A stretch of DNA of 64,000 nt from Clostridia bacterium (GTDB lineage Bacteria; Bacillota; Clostridia; Monoglobales; Monoglobaceae): NCBI GenBank assembly GCA_017397725.1, contig JAFQIA010000023.1:1-64000 (forward strand), in the 5' to 3' direction. The notes under the pieces were generated by a model. That model ran no database searches. It was not told the DNA's origin and worked only from the letters and a program-made list of their open reading frames with translations. Shown in pieces: positions 49,947-58,408 of this stretch; position 1 is the first letter of the stretch; every line of letters begins with the position of its first letter. The position numbers and the translations under genes were made by a program.

Positions 49947-50146
49947 AATGAAGCGTTCCTTTCAGGAACATGAAGTTGCTATCGCTAATGAAGTTGCCTG
50001 CGGCAATGAAATGTGCCTTGCGGCACATTAAGGAACGCTTTGCTTCATAAATTCGCAAAGCGAATTTGCATCATAGTGGCAAAGCCACTGCTTCATATTT
50101 GCAAAGCAAATGCATCATATCGCCATTGGCGATGCATCATTTAGAA
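49947..50146. repeat. Array of dissimilar palindromes with ATGAAG/GCATCAT linkers
   Basis: Successive short hairpins include GTTCCT-TTC-AGGAAC, TTGCC-TGC-GGCAA, ATGTGCC-TTGC-GGCACAT, AATTCGC-AAA-GCGAATT, GTGGC-AAA-GCCAC, ATTTGC-AAA-GCAAAT and ATCGCC-ATT-GGCGAT. Arms differ from unit to unit, but linkers are conserved: ATGAAG on the left, GCTTCAT or GCATCAT on the right. The gap 49766-50197 contains only this array, the terminators and the tRNA-end duplication. Confidence 0.8.
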
Positions 50147-50159
50147 TACAATAGCCAAC

Positions 50160-50184
50160 GAGACGCCTTTAGGTGTCTTTTTTG
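50160..50184 (+). terminator. Third terminator-like hairpin downstream of tRNA-Tyr
   Basis: GACGCC/GGTGTC with T6; it shares a 20-bp tail with the tRNA-Tyr terminator, indicating duplication. Confidence 0.65.
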
Positions 50185-50197
50185 TTTTGGGTAGGCA

Positions 50198-50947
50198 TCA
50201 TTTCGGTTTCGGCAGTCGGTTTGTTATCCGCCTGTAGGCTTTATAAAATCCCGCATAGGAAGAGTATCCCACCAATTCACTGATTTGAGCAAGAGTGAGG
50301 TTGGTGGTTTGGAATAATAGGATGGCGGCATTGATTTTTCGTTTTGCCAACTCGTCGATAAAGGTGTTACCGGTGATTCGCTTGACCTCTCTTGCTGTTT
50401 GTTTGGAACTCAGCATCAGTTCTTTTGCCAAGTCGTCAATAGTTACAGTTCCGTTGTATCGTTTGGAAAAAAATTCTTCTATAATCAGTTCCCGGTTGGT
50501 AATGGGAATAATGGGTTGATTGGATTCTTCCAAAAAACAATCGGAACAGATATAGGACAGTAACGCTCGCAACTTACTGTTTTTTCCAGTGAGAACATAG
50601 GTCTGGATTTCTTTACAAAGCAGGGATAGCATGGCTTTGTGGATGGTAGTTTTGCGAAGCATATCACCATAACCTGTATTCAGCAGGAAGGAAATGCGCT
50701 TGGAATCCTTTCCCGTAGAATGGTACCGGTGCATTTGGTTGGCAGGCACAATCAGGATATCGCCTTCCTTTAGGGGAATATCCTTTTCCTCACAACATAG
50801 AAAAGCAGTTCCGCTCAGGAAGATATGCATCTCCGCAAAGACGTGCTTATGCAAGGGATAGGAGATATTTTGATGATTAAAAAACCCGATTTGCATATAA
50901 ACTTTTGTCTGGCTGCCATTGATATCAATCACAAATTCTGTATTCAT
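50198..50947 (-). CDS. AraC family transcriptional regulator
   Basis: This 249-residue protein has an N-terminal cupin-like ligand domain (ISYPLHKHVFAEMHIFLSG ... IPLKEGDILIVPANQMHRYHS) and a C-terminal double helix-turn-helix of the AraC type (TIDDLAKELMLSSKQTAREVKRITG and LTLAQISELVGYSSYAGFYKAYRRITN). ATG 50947 has GAGGAAA upstream. It is divergent from the sialidase-fold/EamA pair and is probably their local regulator, responding to a small molecule, perhaps a sugar. Confidence 0.92.
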   Translation of the reverse strand: MNTEFVIDINGSQTKVYMQIGFFNHQNISYPLHKHVFAEMHIFLSGTAFLCCEEKDIPLKEGDILIVPANQMHRYHSTGKDSKRISFLLNTGYGDMLRKTTIHKAMLSLLCKEIQTYVLTGKNSKLRALLSYICSDCFLEESNQPIIPITNRELIIEEFFSKRYNGTVTIDDLAKELMLSSKQTAREVKRITGNTFIDELAKRKINAAILLFQTTNLTLAQISELVGYSSYAGFYKAYRRITNRLPKPK

Positions 50948-51082
50948 AAAACATTTCCTCAAAAGACATTTTAGGATTACAATGTCCGTGTGGCATATAG
51001 ACAAAAATCCTTGATTATTGTAGTATAAGTATAGCATGACACCGAGCAAATGTCAAATTTTGCGAAAGAGGGAGTGTACCAT

Positions 51083-52147
51083 TTGTTTATGTATCAAGTG
51101 TGGAATGAAAAGGCGTATTTGCCCCAAATTTCTGAATTGAAACGGCTGGAGGTGGGAGGCACTACTATCAAACCCTTTGAACCGGAGAAAGACGGATATG
51201 TTTTTATGCACGGGGTGGCACTTGTCAAGTTCAAAGGCAGAATGTACTGTGCCTGGGCACACAATAGAGTGGAGGAAAATTCCGATGATGAAGAAGTGAA
51301 TTATGCGGTCAGCGATGATGACGGAAAAACATGGTCAAAGTGTATTCAAGGAAACTTCAACCCGGAAGACGGTGTTGCAGTTAGTCACGGGGCCTTTCTG
51401 GTACATGATGAAAAACTGTACTTTTTTGCCCCTCAGTTTAAGGGACAGTTGGGTGCGGAAATGATGAAGAGCTGTGCGTATGTCTTTGATGAAAGTGTTG
51501 AAAAATTTGTTTATGCCGGTGTCTGCCTGGAAGATAGGTTCTGGCCCATGTGCGAGCCGGTATTGATGGAAAACGGCAATTATATTATGCCCGGAATTTA
51601 TGTAGCATCGGATTACATGTCACCCGATAATGCTGCTGCGGTTGCAATCAGCCGGGGTTCGGATGTGCTCCATTGGGATATGGTCAAAATCGGACGGGCG
51701 GAAGATGTTCGGGTTTGGGGCGAATGTACCGTGGTTGTTGACGGAAGTTTTTGCAAACTATACTGCCGGGAACATTCGGTAAAGAACAAAGCATTATATG
51801 CAGAAAGTCTGGATTTTGGCAAGACATGGAGCGAAATGAATCTGAGCAATCTGCCCATGATAGGCAGTAAGCCCTACGCAGGCACCCTTTCCAAAGGGCA
51901 AAACTATTTGATTTGCAGTTGTGCGGCGGATATTCATGAACGGGATATCCTGACCATTGCTGTTACCAAAAAAGGCGAAGATAAGTTCAGCAAAATCTAC
52001 TGCATTGACGAGGGGGCGTATGTGTCCTATCCCTATGCCATAGAACTGGACGGTAAATTGTATGTGGCATATTCCTGGTCTTTGGAAGGACTTAATCGGA
52101 ACAAGGCAAAACTTGCTGTGATTGATATCAAGGAGTTGGAGGCATGA
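51083..52147 (+). CDS. Sialidase-superfamily (BNR/Asp-box beta-propeller) protein
   Basis: This ~354-residue protein has two Asp-boxes, SDDDGKTWS (near 85) and SLDFGKTWS (near 250), and an alternating beta-strand pattern typical of six-bladed sialidase-like propellers. No signal peptide is seen, so it would act in the cytoplasm or be a non-catalytic relative. The canonical arginine triad cannot be confirmed by eye. The start is uncertain: a TTG at 51083 is 8 nt from GGAG, while ATG codons at 51050 and 51089 are less well placed. It overlaps the downstream transporter by 4 bp, which indicates coupled expression. Confidence 0.75.
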   Translation: MFMYQVWNEKAYLPQISELKRLEVGGTTIKPFEPEKDGYVFMHGVALVKFKGRMYCAWAHNRVEENSDDEEVNYAVSDDDGKTWSKCIQGNFNPEDGVAVSHGAFLVHDEKLYFFAPQFKGQLGAEMMKSCAYVFDESVEKFVYAGVCLEDRFWPMCEPVLMENGNYIMPGIYVASDYMSPDNAAAVAISRGSDVLHWDMVKIGRAEDVRVWGECTVVVDGSFCKLYCREHSVKNKALYAESLDFGKTWSEMNLSNLPMIGSKPYAGTLSKGQNYLICSCAADIHERDILTIAVTKKGEDKFSKIYCIDEGAYVSYPYAIELDGKLYVAYSWSLEGLNRNKAKLAVIDIKELEA

Positions 52148-53076
52148 GCGGGAAAAACAAAAGCAGGTATCGGTTATATTTGATAGCCGTACTTTGTACG
52201 GTGCTTTGGGGGAGTGCGGTTCCCACCATTAAATTGGGATATGAAATTTTTAGCATTGCACCCTCTGCCACCGCCGACCAACTGATGTTTGCCGGCATTC
52301 GGTTTTTCGGGGCAGGACTTTTGCTTTTGATTCCTTACGGCATAGTTTTCGGAAAAGTACAACAAAAAAAGGATTTGTGGACCCATGCTGGCATCATTGG
52401 TCTGATACAAACTGCTGGACAATATTTTTTCATGTATATCGGTCTTTCCTATACCTCTGGTGTCAATGCTTCGGTGTTGAGTGCAGTTGGAACTTTGCTT
52501 TATGTTGTCCTTGCTTGGGTGATATTCCGGGACCAGAAGATGTCAAAGATAAAAGCCGTTGGCTGTATGGTGGGTTTTTTCGGCATCCTGCTTAACAGCC
52601 TTTCTACACAGAAAATGGGGCTTTTGTCATGGAAAGGCGACGGATTTGTTATGATATCCAATATCTGTGTGGCGGTAGGCTTTCTGTATAGCAAATACGG
52701 GGTCAAAAACCAGAACCCTTTTCTCCTGACGGGACTGCAAATGGGTATTGGCGGAGGTGTTTTGCTTACCATCGCCTTGTGTTTGGGAGGAAGACTGCCT
52801 ACTGTAACACCGGCAGGCATCTTGTTGCTTTTTTATTTGATGATGGTATCTTCGGTGGCGTTTTCCTTGTGGACGGCACTGTTAAAAGAATATCCGTCGT
52901 CTCTTGTGGGTATGTTCAACTTTTTAACACCGGTATTCGGAACAATATTTTCCTACCTACTGAGCAGGCTTGGGGTGTTGGATGAAGCTTCGGCATTTAC
53001 CATTTATACCGTGATTGCCATACTCTGCTCCGCCGGGGGGATTTTATTATCCTCTATGGGGGATACAACCAAATAA
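52144..53076 (+). CDS. EamA/DMT-superfamily transporter
   Basis: This 310-residue membrane protein has ten predicted spans in two EamA repeats (first starting LYLIAVLCTVLWGSAVPTIKLG). DMT transporters exchange metabolites, often amino acids or sugars and their derivatives. It starts inside the stop codon of the sialidase-fold gene (ATGA), so the two are probably functionally linked, under the divergent AraC regulator. Its substrate may be the product or ligand of that protein; this is inference from context. Confidence 0.9.
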   Translation: MSGKNKSRYRLYLIAVLCTVLWGSAVPTIKLGYEIFSIAPSATADQLMFAGIRFFGAGLLLLIPYGIVFGKVQQKKDLWTHAGIIGLIQTAGQYFFMYIGLSYTSGVNASVLSAVGTLLYVVLAWVIFRDQKMSKIKAVGCMVGFFGILLNSLSTQKMGLLSWKGDGFVMISNICVAVGFLYSKYGVKNQNPFLLTGLQMGIGGGVLLTIALCLGGRLPTVTPAGILLLFYLMMVSSVAFSLWTALLKEYPSSLVGMFNFLTPVFGTIFSYLLSRLGVLDEASAFTIYTVIAILCSAGGILLSSMGDTTK

Positions 53077-53124
53077 AAGAAAGACATATCCCATTTCAAT
53101 AAATAAAGGGAAAATACCAAAAAG

Positions 53125-53150
53125 AAAGACACCGTCAGGTGTCTTTTTTG
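53125..53150 (+). terminator. Terminator of the sialidase-EamA unit
   Basis: GACACC/GGTGTC, loop GTCA, T6; near-identical to the tRNA-Tyr terminator. Confidence 0.8.
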
Positions 53151-53204
53151 TTTTTTCTAACAAACAACAGCCAAAAACCACGAAAAATTATAAGCAGATT
53201 GATA

Positions 53205-53233
53205 TTGACAAAAAAATAACAATCTGATACAAT
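53205..53233 (+). promoter_or_regulatory. Promoter of adhE
   Basis: TTGACA (53205-53210), 17 bp, TACAAT (53228-53233). The leader carries a small CTTTCCC/GGGAAAG hairpin. I see no Rex-type palindrome. Confidence 0.7.
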
Positions 53234-53295
53234 GAAAGTGAAAATAAGAAAGTTGCTTACTTTCCCATAGGGAAAGATAAAAAGGAGGATTCCTG

Positions 53296-55938
53296 ATGAA
53301 ACAACAAGCTTATGAAATTGTAGATTGCGTAGAAAAGCTGGACTTGGCGCTTCAGAATTTGCGCAAGGCCCAGAAAGAATTTGCAAACTACACCCAAGAA
53401 CAAGTTGACAAAATCTTTTTGGCGGCTGCATCGGCTGCCAACAAAGCAAGAATTCCGCTTGCCAAAATGGCGGTGGAAGAAACCGGCATGGGCGTGGTTG
53501 AGGACAAGGTCATCAAAAACAACTATGCCGCAGAATATATTTACAATGCCTACAAGGACACCAAGACCTGTGGCGTGGTGGAAGAAGATTCCGCCTTTGG
53601 CATCAAAAAGATTGCAGAGCCCATCGGTGTGGTTGCGGCGGTGATTCCTACCACCAACCCCACCTCTACGGCGATTTTCAAGTGTTTGCTGGCGCTGAAA
53701 ACCAGAAACGCCATCATCATCTCCCCCCACCCCAGAGCGAAAAACTGTACCATTGCGGCAGCCAAGCTGGTGTTAGAGGCAGCAGTTGCGGCAGGTGCGC
53801 CCCAAGGCATCATCGACTGGATTGATGTGCCCTCTCTGGAAATGACCAATATGGTAATGAAGGAGTCCGACATCATTCTGGCAACCGGAGGCCCTGGCAT
53901 GGTCAAGGCGGCATACTCCAGCGGAAAGCCCGCGCTGGGCGTTGGCGCAGGCAACACTCCCGCCATCATTGACGAGAGTGCAGACATCCTGCTTGCAGTA
54001 AACTCCATCATCCATTCCAAGACCTTTGACAATGGTATGATTTGTGCATCCGAGCAGTCGGTGATTGTGCTTGACAGCATCTATGACAAGGTAAAGGCTG
54101 AGTTTGCAGCCCGTGGTTGTTATCTGCTCACCGCCGAGGAAACCGAAAAGGTGAGAAAGACCATCATCATCAATGGTGCCCTGAATGCAAAAATCGTAGG
54201 ACAGACGGCAAGCAAGATTGCTTCTCTTGCAGGGGTAGAGGTTCCGGAAGGCACCAAAATCCTGATTGGCGAGGTAGAATCGGTAGCGATTACCGAGGAA
54301 TTTGCCCACGAAAAGCTCTCTCCCGTTCTTGCTATGTATCGGGCAAAGGATTTTGAGGATGCACTCAAAAAGGCAGAACAACTGGTTGCAGACGGTGGCT
54401 ATGGTCACACCTCCTCTGTCTACCTCAATGAACGAGTGGAAACGGAAAAGCTGGCGGCATTCTCTGAGAGAATGAAAACCTGTCGGATTCTGGTGAATAC
54501 CCCCTCCTCCCACGGCGGCATCGGCGACCTTTACAACTTCAAGCTGGCACCGTCTTTGACCTTGGGTTGCGGCTCCTGGGGCGGCAACTCCGTATCGGAT
54601 AACGTAGGGGTGAAACACCTGCTGAATATCAAAACCGTTGCAGAAAGAAGGGAAAATATGCTTTGGTTCCGTGCACCTGAAAAGGTTTATATCAAAAAAG
54701 GCTGTCTGCCTGTTGCTCTGGACGAGCTCAAGAATGTGATGGGCAAAAAGAGAGCGTTTATCGTTACCGATCACTTCCTCTATGAAAACGGATACACCAA
54801 GCCCATCTGCGACAAGCTGGACGAGATGGGAATTGTGCATACCACCTTCTTTGATGTACAGCCTGACCCCACCTTGGAAAACGCCAAGAATGGTGCGGCG
54901 CAGATGGCGGCATTCAAGCCGGACACCATCATTGCCCTCGGCGGCGGTTCTGCCATGGATGCGGCAAAGATTATGTGGGTGCTCTATGAACATCCTGAGG
55001 CGGACTTTATGGATATGGCAATGCGGTTTATCGACATCCGCAAGAGAGTGTATACCTTCCCCAAGATGGGAGAAAAGGCGTACTTTATCGCCATCCCCAC
55101 CTCCGCAGGTACCGGTTCGGAGGTTACCCCCTTTGCGGTAATCACTGACGAAAAGAGCGGGGTCAAGTATCCCCTTGCAGATTATGAGCTTTTGCCCAAT
55201 ATGGCAATCATTGATACCGACTTCCATATGTCTGCTCCCAAGGGCCTGACTGCGGCATCGGGTATTGATGCAGTGACCCATGCAGTAGAGGCGTATGCAT
55301 CTATGCTGGCAACCGATTACACCGACGGACTTGCCCTGAAGGCGCTGAAAGTGATTTTTGAATATCTGCCCAAGGCTTACGAGGACGGACAGAACGATGT
55401 ACTGGCAAGAGAGAAGATGGCAAACGCCGCAACCATGGCGGGTATGGCTTTTGCCAATGCGTTCCTGGGTGTCTGCCACTCCATGGCACACAAGCTGGGT
55501 GCATTCCATCACCTGCCCCACGGCGTGGCAAACGCGCTGATGATTGAGGAGGTCCTTCGCTTCAACGCCAGTGAACAACCGGTGAAGATGGGAACCTTCT
55601 CCCAGTATGACCACCCCCACACCCTCAGCCGGTATGCAGAGATTGCAGACCATCTGGGACTGGGCGGCAAAAATGACAGTGAAAAGCTGGAAAATCTGAT
55701 TGCTGCCATCAATGACCTGAAAGAAAAGGTTGGCATTAAAAAGACCATCAAGGATTATGGCATTGATGAAAAAGCCTTCCTTGACAATCTGGATGAGATG
55801 GTGGAACAGGCGTTTGACGACCAGTGTACCGGCGCAAACCCCCGCTATCCGTTGATGAGCGAAATCAAACAGATGTATCTCAATGCTTACTACGGCAAGC
55901 ATTTTGAAGAACCGAATATGCCCAATCGCCAAGCATAA
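53296..55938 (+). CDS. adhE: Bifunctional acetaldehyde-CoA/alcohol dehydrogenase AdhE
   Basis: At 880 residues it has the AdhE fusion. The N-terminal CoA-acylating aldehyde dehydrogenase (1-440) has MICASEQSVIV with the catalytic cysteine and GVGAGNTPAIID. After a linker, the C-terminal iron-dependent alcohol dehydrogenase (450-880) has ALGGGSAMDAAKIM and the iron-binding histidines in GVCHSMAHKLGAFHHLPHGVANALM. It reduces acetyl-CoA to ethanol and regenerates NAD+ in fermentation, and AdhE typically forms spirosomes. AAGGAGG precedes the ATG. A small kinase follows 14 bp later. Confidence 0.97.
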   Translation: MKQQAYEIVDCVEKLDLALQNLRKAQKEFANYTQEQVDKIFLAAASAANKARIPLAKMAVEETGMGVVEDKVIKNNYAAEYIYNAYKDTKTCGVVEEDSAFGIKKIAEPIGVVAAVIPTTNPTSTAIFKCLLALKTRNAIIISPHPRAKNCTIAAAKLVLEAAVAAGAPQGIIDWIDVPSLEMTNMVMKESDIILATGGPGMVKAAYSSGKPALGVGAGNTPAIIDESADILLAVNSIIHSKTFDNGMICASEQSVIVLDSIYDKVKAEFAARGCYLLTAEETEKVRKTIIINGALNAKIVGQTASKIASLAGVEVPEGTKILIGEVESVAITEEFAHEKLSPVLAMYRAKDFEDALKKAEQLVADGGYGHTSSVYLNERVETEKLAAFSERMKTCRILVNTPSSHGGIGDLYNFKLAPSLTLGCGSWGGNSVSDNVGVKHLLNIKTVAERRENMLWFRAPEKVYIKKGCLPVALDELKNVMGKKRAFIVTDHFLYENGYTKPICDKLDEMGIVHTTFFDVQPDPTLENAKNGAAQMAAFKPDTIIALGGGSAMDAAKIMWVLYEHPEADFMDMAMRFIDIRKRVYTFPKMGEKAYFIAIPTSAGTGSEVTPFAVITDEKSGVKYPLADYELLPNMAIIDTDFHMSAPKGLTAASGIDAVTHAVEAYASMLATDYTDGLALKALKVIFEYLPKAYEDGQNDVLAREKMANAATMAGMAFANAFLGVCHSMAHKLGAFHHLPHGVANALMIEEVLRFNASEQPVKMGTFSQYDHPHTLSRYAEIADHLGLGGKNDSEKLENLIAAINDLKEKVGIKKTIKDYGIDEKAFLDNLDEMVEQAFDDQCTGANPRYPLMSEIKQMYLNAYYGKHFEEPNMPNRQA

Positions 55939-55952
55939 GGGAGGAGAAGAAT

Positions 55953-56702
55953 ATGAAGCTGAATCAAATCATTGCGGAAAGAAAGAACAAGACGGTCTAC
56001 CGTGACGGCGAGGTTTGCTTTAAGGTATTTGACCGCACCTATTCCAAGGCGGACATTTTGAACGAGGCATTGAATCAGGCAAGAATCGAAGAAACCGGAC
56101 TCAACATCCCCAAAATCCTCGGCGTGCATATGGTTGAGGGCAAATGGGCAATTGAGCTGGAATATGTGGAGGGAAAAACCCTGGCACAGCTGATGGCAGA
56201 GAACCCCGACAAAAAGGAAGAATACCTTAACCTGTTGGTGGATTTGCAACTGGAGGTTCACAAAAAAACCTGTCCCTCTCTCAACAAGCTCAAGGACAAG
56301 ATGAATCGCAAAATCAGCGAGACCACCTTGGATGCTACCACCCGTTATGAGCTACACACCCGTCTGGAGGGAATGCCCAAGCACAACAAGGTTTGTCACG
56401 GGGACTTTAACCCCTCCAACATCATCATTACGGAGGACGGAACCCCCTATATCATCGACTGGGCGCACGCAACCCAGGGCAATGCATCTGCAGATGCGGC
56501 AAGAACCTACCTGTTGTTCTGCCTGAGCGGGGATGAGGAAACCGCCAAGGCGTATCTGGATCTGTTCTGCAAAAAGAGCGACACTGCACAACAGTATGTG
56601 CAAAAGTGGATGCCCATCGTGGCAGCATCTCAGTCGGTCAAGGGCAATGCAGAGGAGCGGGAGTTCCTGCTCTCCTGGACTGATGTGGTTGAGTATGAAT
56701 AA
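55953..56702 (+). CDS. Aminoglycoside phosphotransferase / choline-kinase-like protein
   Basis: This 249-residue protein has the APH kinase fold: a small N-lobe with VCFKVFDR (likely ATP lysine) and WAIELEYVEGKTLAQL at the hinge, and a C-lobe with the catalytic loop VCHGDFNPSNII and IIDWAHATQG as the metal motif. Such kinases phosphorylate small molecules (choline, sugars, aminoglycosides); the substrate is unknown. The absence of mobile-element context argues against a resistance gene. It lies 14 bp after adhE with GGAGG, so it is cotranscribed with it. Confidence 0.85.
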   Translation: MKLNQIIAERKNKTVYRDGEVCFKVFDRTYSKADILNEALNQARIEETGLNIPKILGVHMVEGKWAIELEYVEGKTLAQLMAENPDKKEEYLNLLVDLQLEVHKKTCPSLNKLKDKMNRKISETTLDATTRYELHTRLEGMPKHNKVCHGDFNPSNIIITEDGTPYIIDWAHATQGNASADAARTYLLFCLSGDEETAKAYLDLFCKKSDTAQQYVQKWMPIVAASQSVKGNAEEREFLLSWTDVVEYE

Positions 56703-56733
56703 AAAAAAGCAGACTTTTACAGTCTGCTTTTTT
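56701..56733. terminator. Terminator between the kinase gene and mgtE
   Basis: AAAAGCAGACT/AGTCTGCTTTT hairpin, loop TTTAC, with A and T runs; serves both convergent genes. Confidence 0.85.
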
Positions 56734-56737
56734 ATTT

Positions 56738-58132
56738 CTAACAAATAATCGCCATTGCTATGGAGAAGAAAATTAAAACCGAACAGGTGTCCAAAATGGT
56801 GGTCAGTAAGGGTGCCGCCATCAAGGCGGGGTCCAACTTACACTTTTTTGCAAGCATGGGCAAGATACATCCGATGCTCTTTGCCAGAACAATGATACCA
56901 ATCAAACTCAGCCCCGATACCAGAGAGAGCTGACCAAGGCTTGCCTGTGCCAGCACCTCTTGATTACCATGATACATCAGGAAAATCCGCAATGCGTTGA
57001 CGATTGCCAGAACCACACCCACCAACAGGGCAACCCCGATTTCTTTGAACAAGACACGGAAGAAGTCCTTGAATCGGATTTCCTCCAGGGCAAGACCGCG
57101 GATGATCATGGTCGAGCTCTGGGACCCGCAGTTTCCGCCGGTACCCATCAGCATGGGCACAAAGGCAACCAGAATGGGGATGGACACAAAGGCGTTTTCG
57201 TAGTTTTGGATAATTTTTCCCGTTACCGTTGCGGAAAGCATCAGGAACAACAGCCAGAAAAAGCGGTTCTTTGCGTGGGTCCAGACCGAGGTTTTCAGGT
57301 AGGATTCCTCGGTGGGAACAACCGCCGCCATCTTGGCAATATCCTCGGTGTTCTCTTCCTGAATGACGTCAATCGCGTCATCGACGGTGACAATACCCAC
57401 CAGCCGGCTCTCTCCGTCCACCACAGGGATGGCAAGAAAGTCGTAACGGTCGAACATTCTGGCAACGTCCTCTCGGTCGTCCAGCGTCCCCACATAGGTG
57501 ATGTTGGTTTCCATAATGTCCTCAATGGCTTGCTCGCCATCGGACAGCAACAACTGCTTGACCGAAACCAGACCAATCAGCTTGCGGTTGCGGTCGGTGA
57601 CATAGCAGGTGTAGATGGTTTCCTTGTCCACGCCGATTCTGCGGATGCGGGCAAAACATTCCGAAACCGTCATATCCTTTTTAAGGTCCACATACTCGGT
57701 GGTCATCATACTGCCTGCGCTGTCCTTGGGATATTTCAGCAGTTGGTTGATGTCCTTGCGCATCTCGGGGTTGGTGTGTCTAAGAATCCGCTTGACCACC
57801 GTTGCGGGCATCTCTTCAATCAAGTCCACCGCATCATCGACATAGATCTCATCCAGCACATCCTTCAGCTCCTTATCGCTGAAGGCGGAAATCAAAAATT
57901 CCTGCTGGTCATTATCCATTTCAATAAAGGTTTCTGCCGCAAACTCCTTGGGCAGAATCCGAAACAAGAGGGTCAGCTCTGTTTCAGAAACCTCCGAGAG
58001 CATTTGGGCAATATCCACCGCATTGCGGGCGGTCAAAAGCTCCCTGAGGGGCGCAATTCGTTTTTGAGAAAGAAGCTCCAGCGCTTGTTCCTGAATCTCT
58101 TCAATCTCCATTTCCATCCAATTTTCTTCCAT
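56738..58132 (-). CDS. mgtE: Magnesium transporter MgtE
   Basis: This 464-residue protein has the MgtE architecture: an N-terminal helical superhelix domain (about 1-135), two CBS domains (about 136-265, MMTTEYVDLKKDMTVSE and ITYVGTLDDREDVARMF), a connecting helix, and five C-terminal membrane spans with the signature PMLMGTGGNCGSQSSTMIIRGLALEE near 345. It is a Mg2+-gated channel. AAAAGGAGG precedes the ATG. A 33-codon leader ORF and a structured 5' region lie upstream. Confidence 0.96.
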   Translation of the reverse strand: MEENWMEMEIEEIQEQALELLSQKRIAPLRELLTARNAVDIAQMLSEVSETELTLLFRILPKEFAAETFIEMDNDQQEFLISAFSDKELKDVLDEIYVDDAVDLIEEMPATVVKRILRHTNPEMRKDINQLLKYPKDSAGSMMTTEYVDLKKDMTVSECFARIRRIGVDKETIYTCYVTDRNRKLIGLVSVKQLLLSDGEQAIEDIMETNITYVGTLDDREDVARMFDRYDFLAIPVVDGESRLVGIVTVDDAIDVIQEENTEDIAKMAAVVPTEESYLKTSVWTHAKNRFFWLLFLMLSATVTGKIIQNYENAFVSIPILVAFVPMLMGTGGNCGSQSSTMIIRGLALEEIRFKDFFRVLFKEIGVALLVGVVLAIVNALRIFLMYHGNQEVLAQASLGQLSLVSGLSLIGIIVLAKSIGCILPMLAKKCKLDPALMAAPLLTTILDTCSVLIFFSIAMAIIC

Positions 58133-58150
58133 CTTGGTTCCTCCTTTTCT

Positions 58151-58252
58151 TTATTTTTTAAGAAAGAACCCGTTGCGTGAGGCTATGCACGCCAAAAACA
58201 TCCACTGCCTTCGCCCACCGGGCTTGTTCTTACTATCACCGCTTGCGTCCAT
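58151..58252 (-). CDS. Leader peptide (uORF) upstream of mgtE
   Basis: This 33-codon ORF starts MDASGDSKNKPGGRRQWMFL and continues with ACIASRNGFFLKK. It has a very strong AGGAGGTGAGG binding site and stops 18 bp before mgtE. A predicted helix pairs the binding-site/start region (58250-58260) with a segment inside the ORF (58177-58187), so translation and folding would compete. It is a candidate translation-sensing regulator of Mg2+ uptake. I have no family evidence, only position and signals. Confidence 0.55.
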   Translation of the reverse strand: MDASGDSKNKPGGRRQWMFLACIASRNGFFLKK

Positions 58253-58286
58253 ATCCTCACCTCCTGTTTTTATGAATCGTTTTTCT

Positions 58287-58315
58287 ATTGTAACACAAAT
58301 GTTTCAAATTTTCAA
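58287..58315 (-). promoter_or_regulatory. Promoter of the leader ORF-mgtE transcript
   Basis: On the minus strand: TTGAAA (58310-58315), 17 bp, TACAAT (58287-58292). The leader to mgtE is about 150 nt. Confidence 0.65.
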
Positions 58316-58347
58316 GGTGTTTTTCCTCTATAAATGGTATGTTTTGC

Positions 58348-58376
58348 TTGCATTTTTACCATAAAGGTGTTACAAT
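58348..58376 (+). promoter_or_regulatory. Promoter of the argD-argF operon
   Basis: TTGCAT (58348-58353), 17 bp, TACAAT (58371-58376). No clear ARG box is seen. Confidence 0.55.
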
Positions 58377-58408
58377 ATACGGATAAGAATTGACAAAGGA
58401 CTGATTGG

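Noticed and set aside
49571..49948. Frames running through tRNA-Tyr on both strands
   Set aside because: They read through the tRNA gene and its duplicated 3' end; such frames are well-known false gene calls.
49947..50146. CRISPR array
   Set aside because: The palindromic units differ from each other and are too short and irregular; the constant part is only a 6-7-bp linker, and no cas genes are present.
53161..53295. Rex-binding site upstream of adhE
   Set aside because: I looked for a TTGTTAA-type inverted repeat and found none.
53773..55932. A 719-codon minus-strand frame opposite adhE
   Set aside because: Histidine- and cysteine-rich composition without domains; it mirrors the strongly biased adhE codons.
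58133..58286. M-box (ykoK) magnesium riboswitch upstream of mgtE
   Set aside because: Only GGTGAGG is shared with the M-box; the other conserved blocks are missing and the region encodes a good leader ORF.
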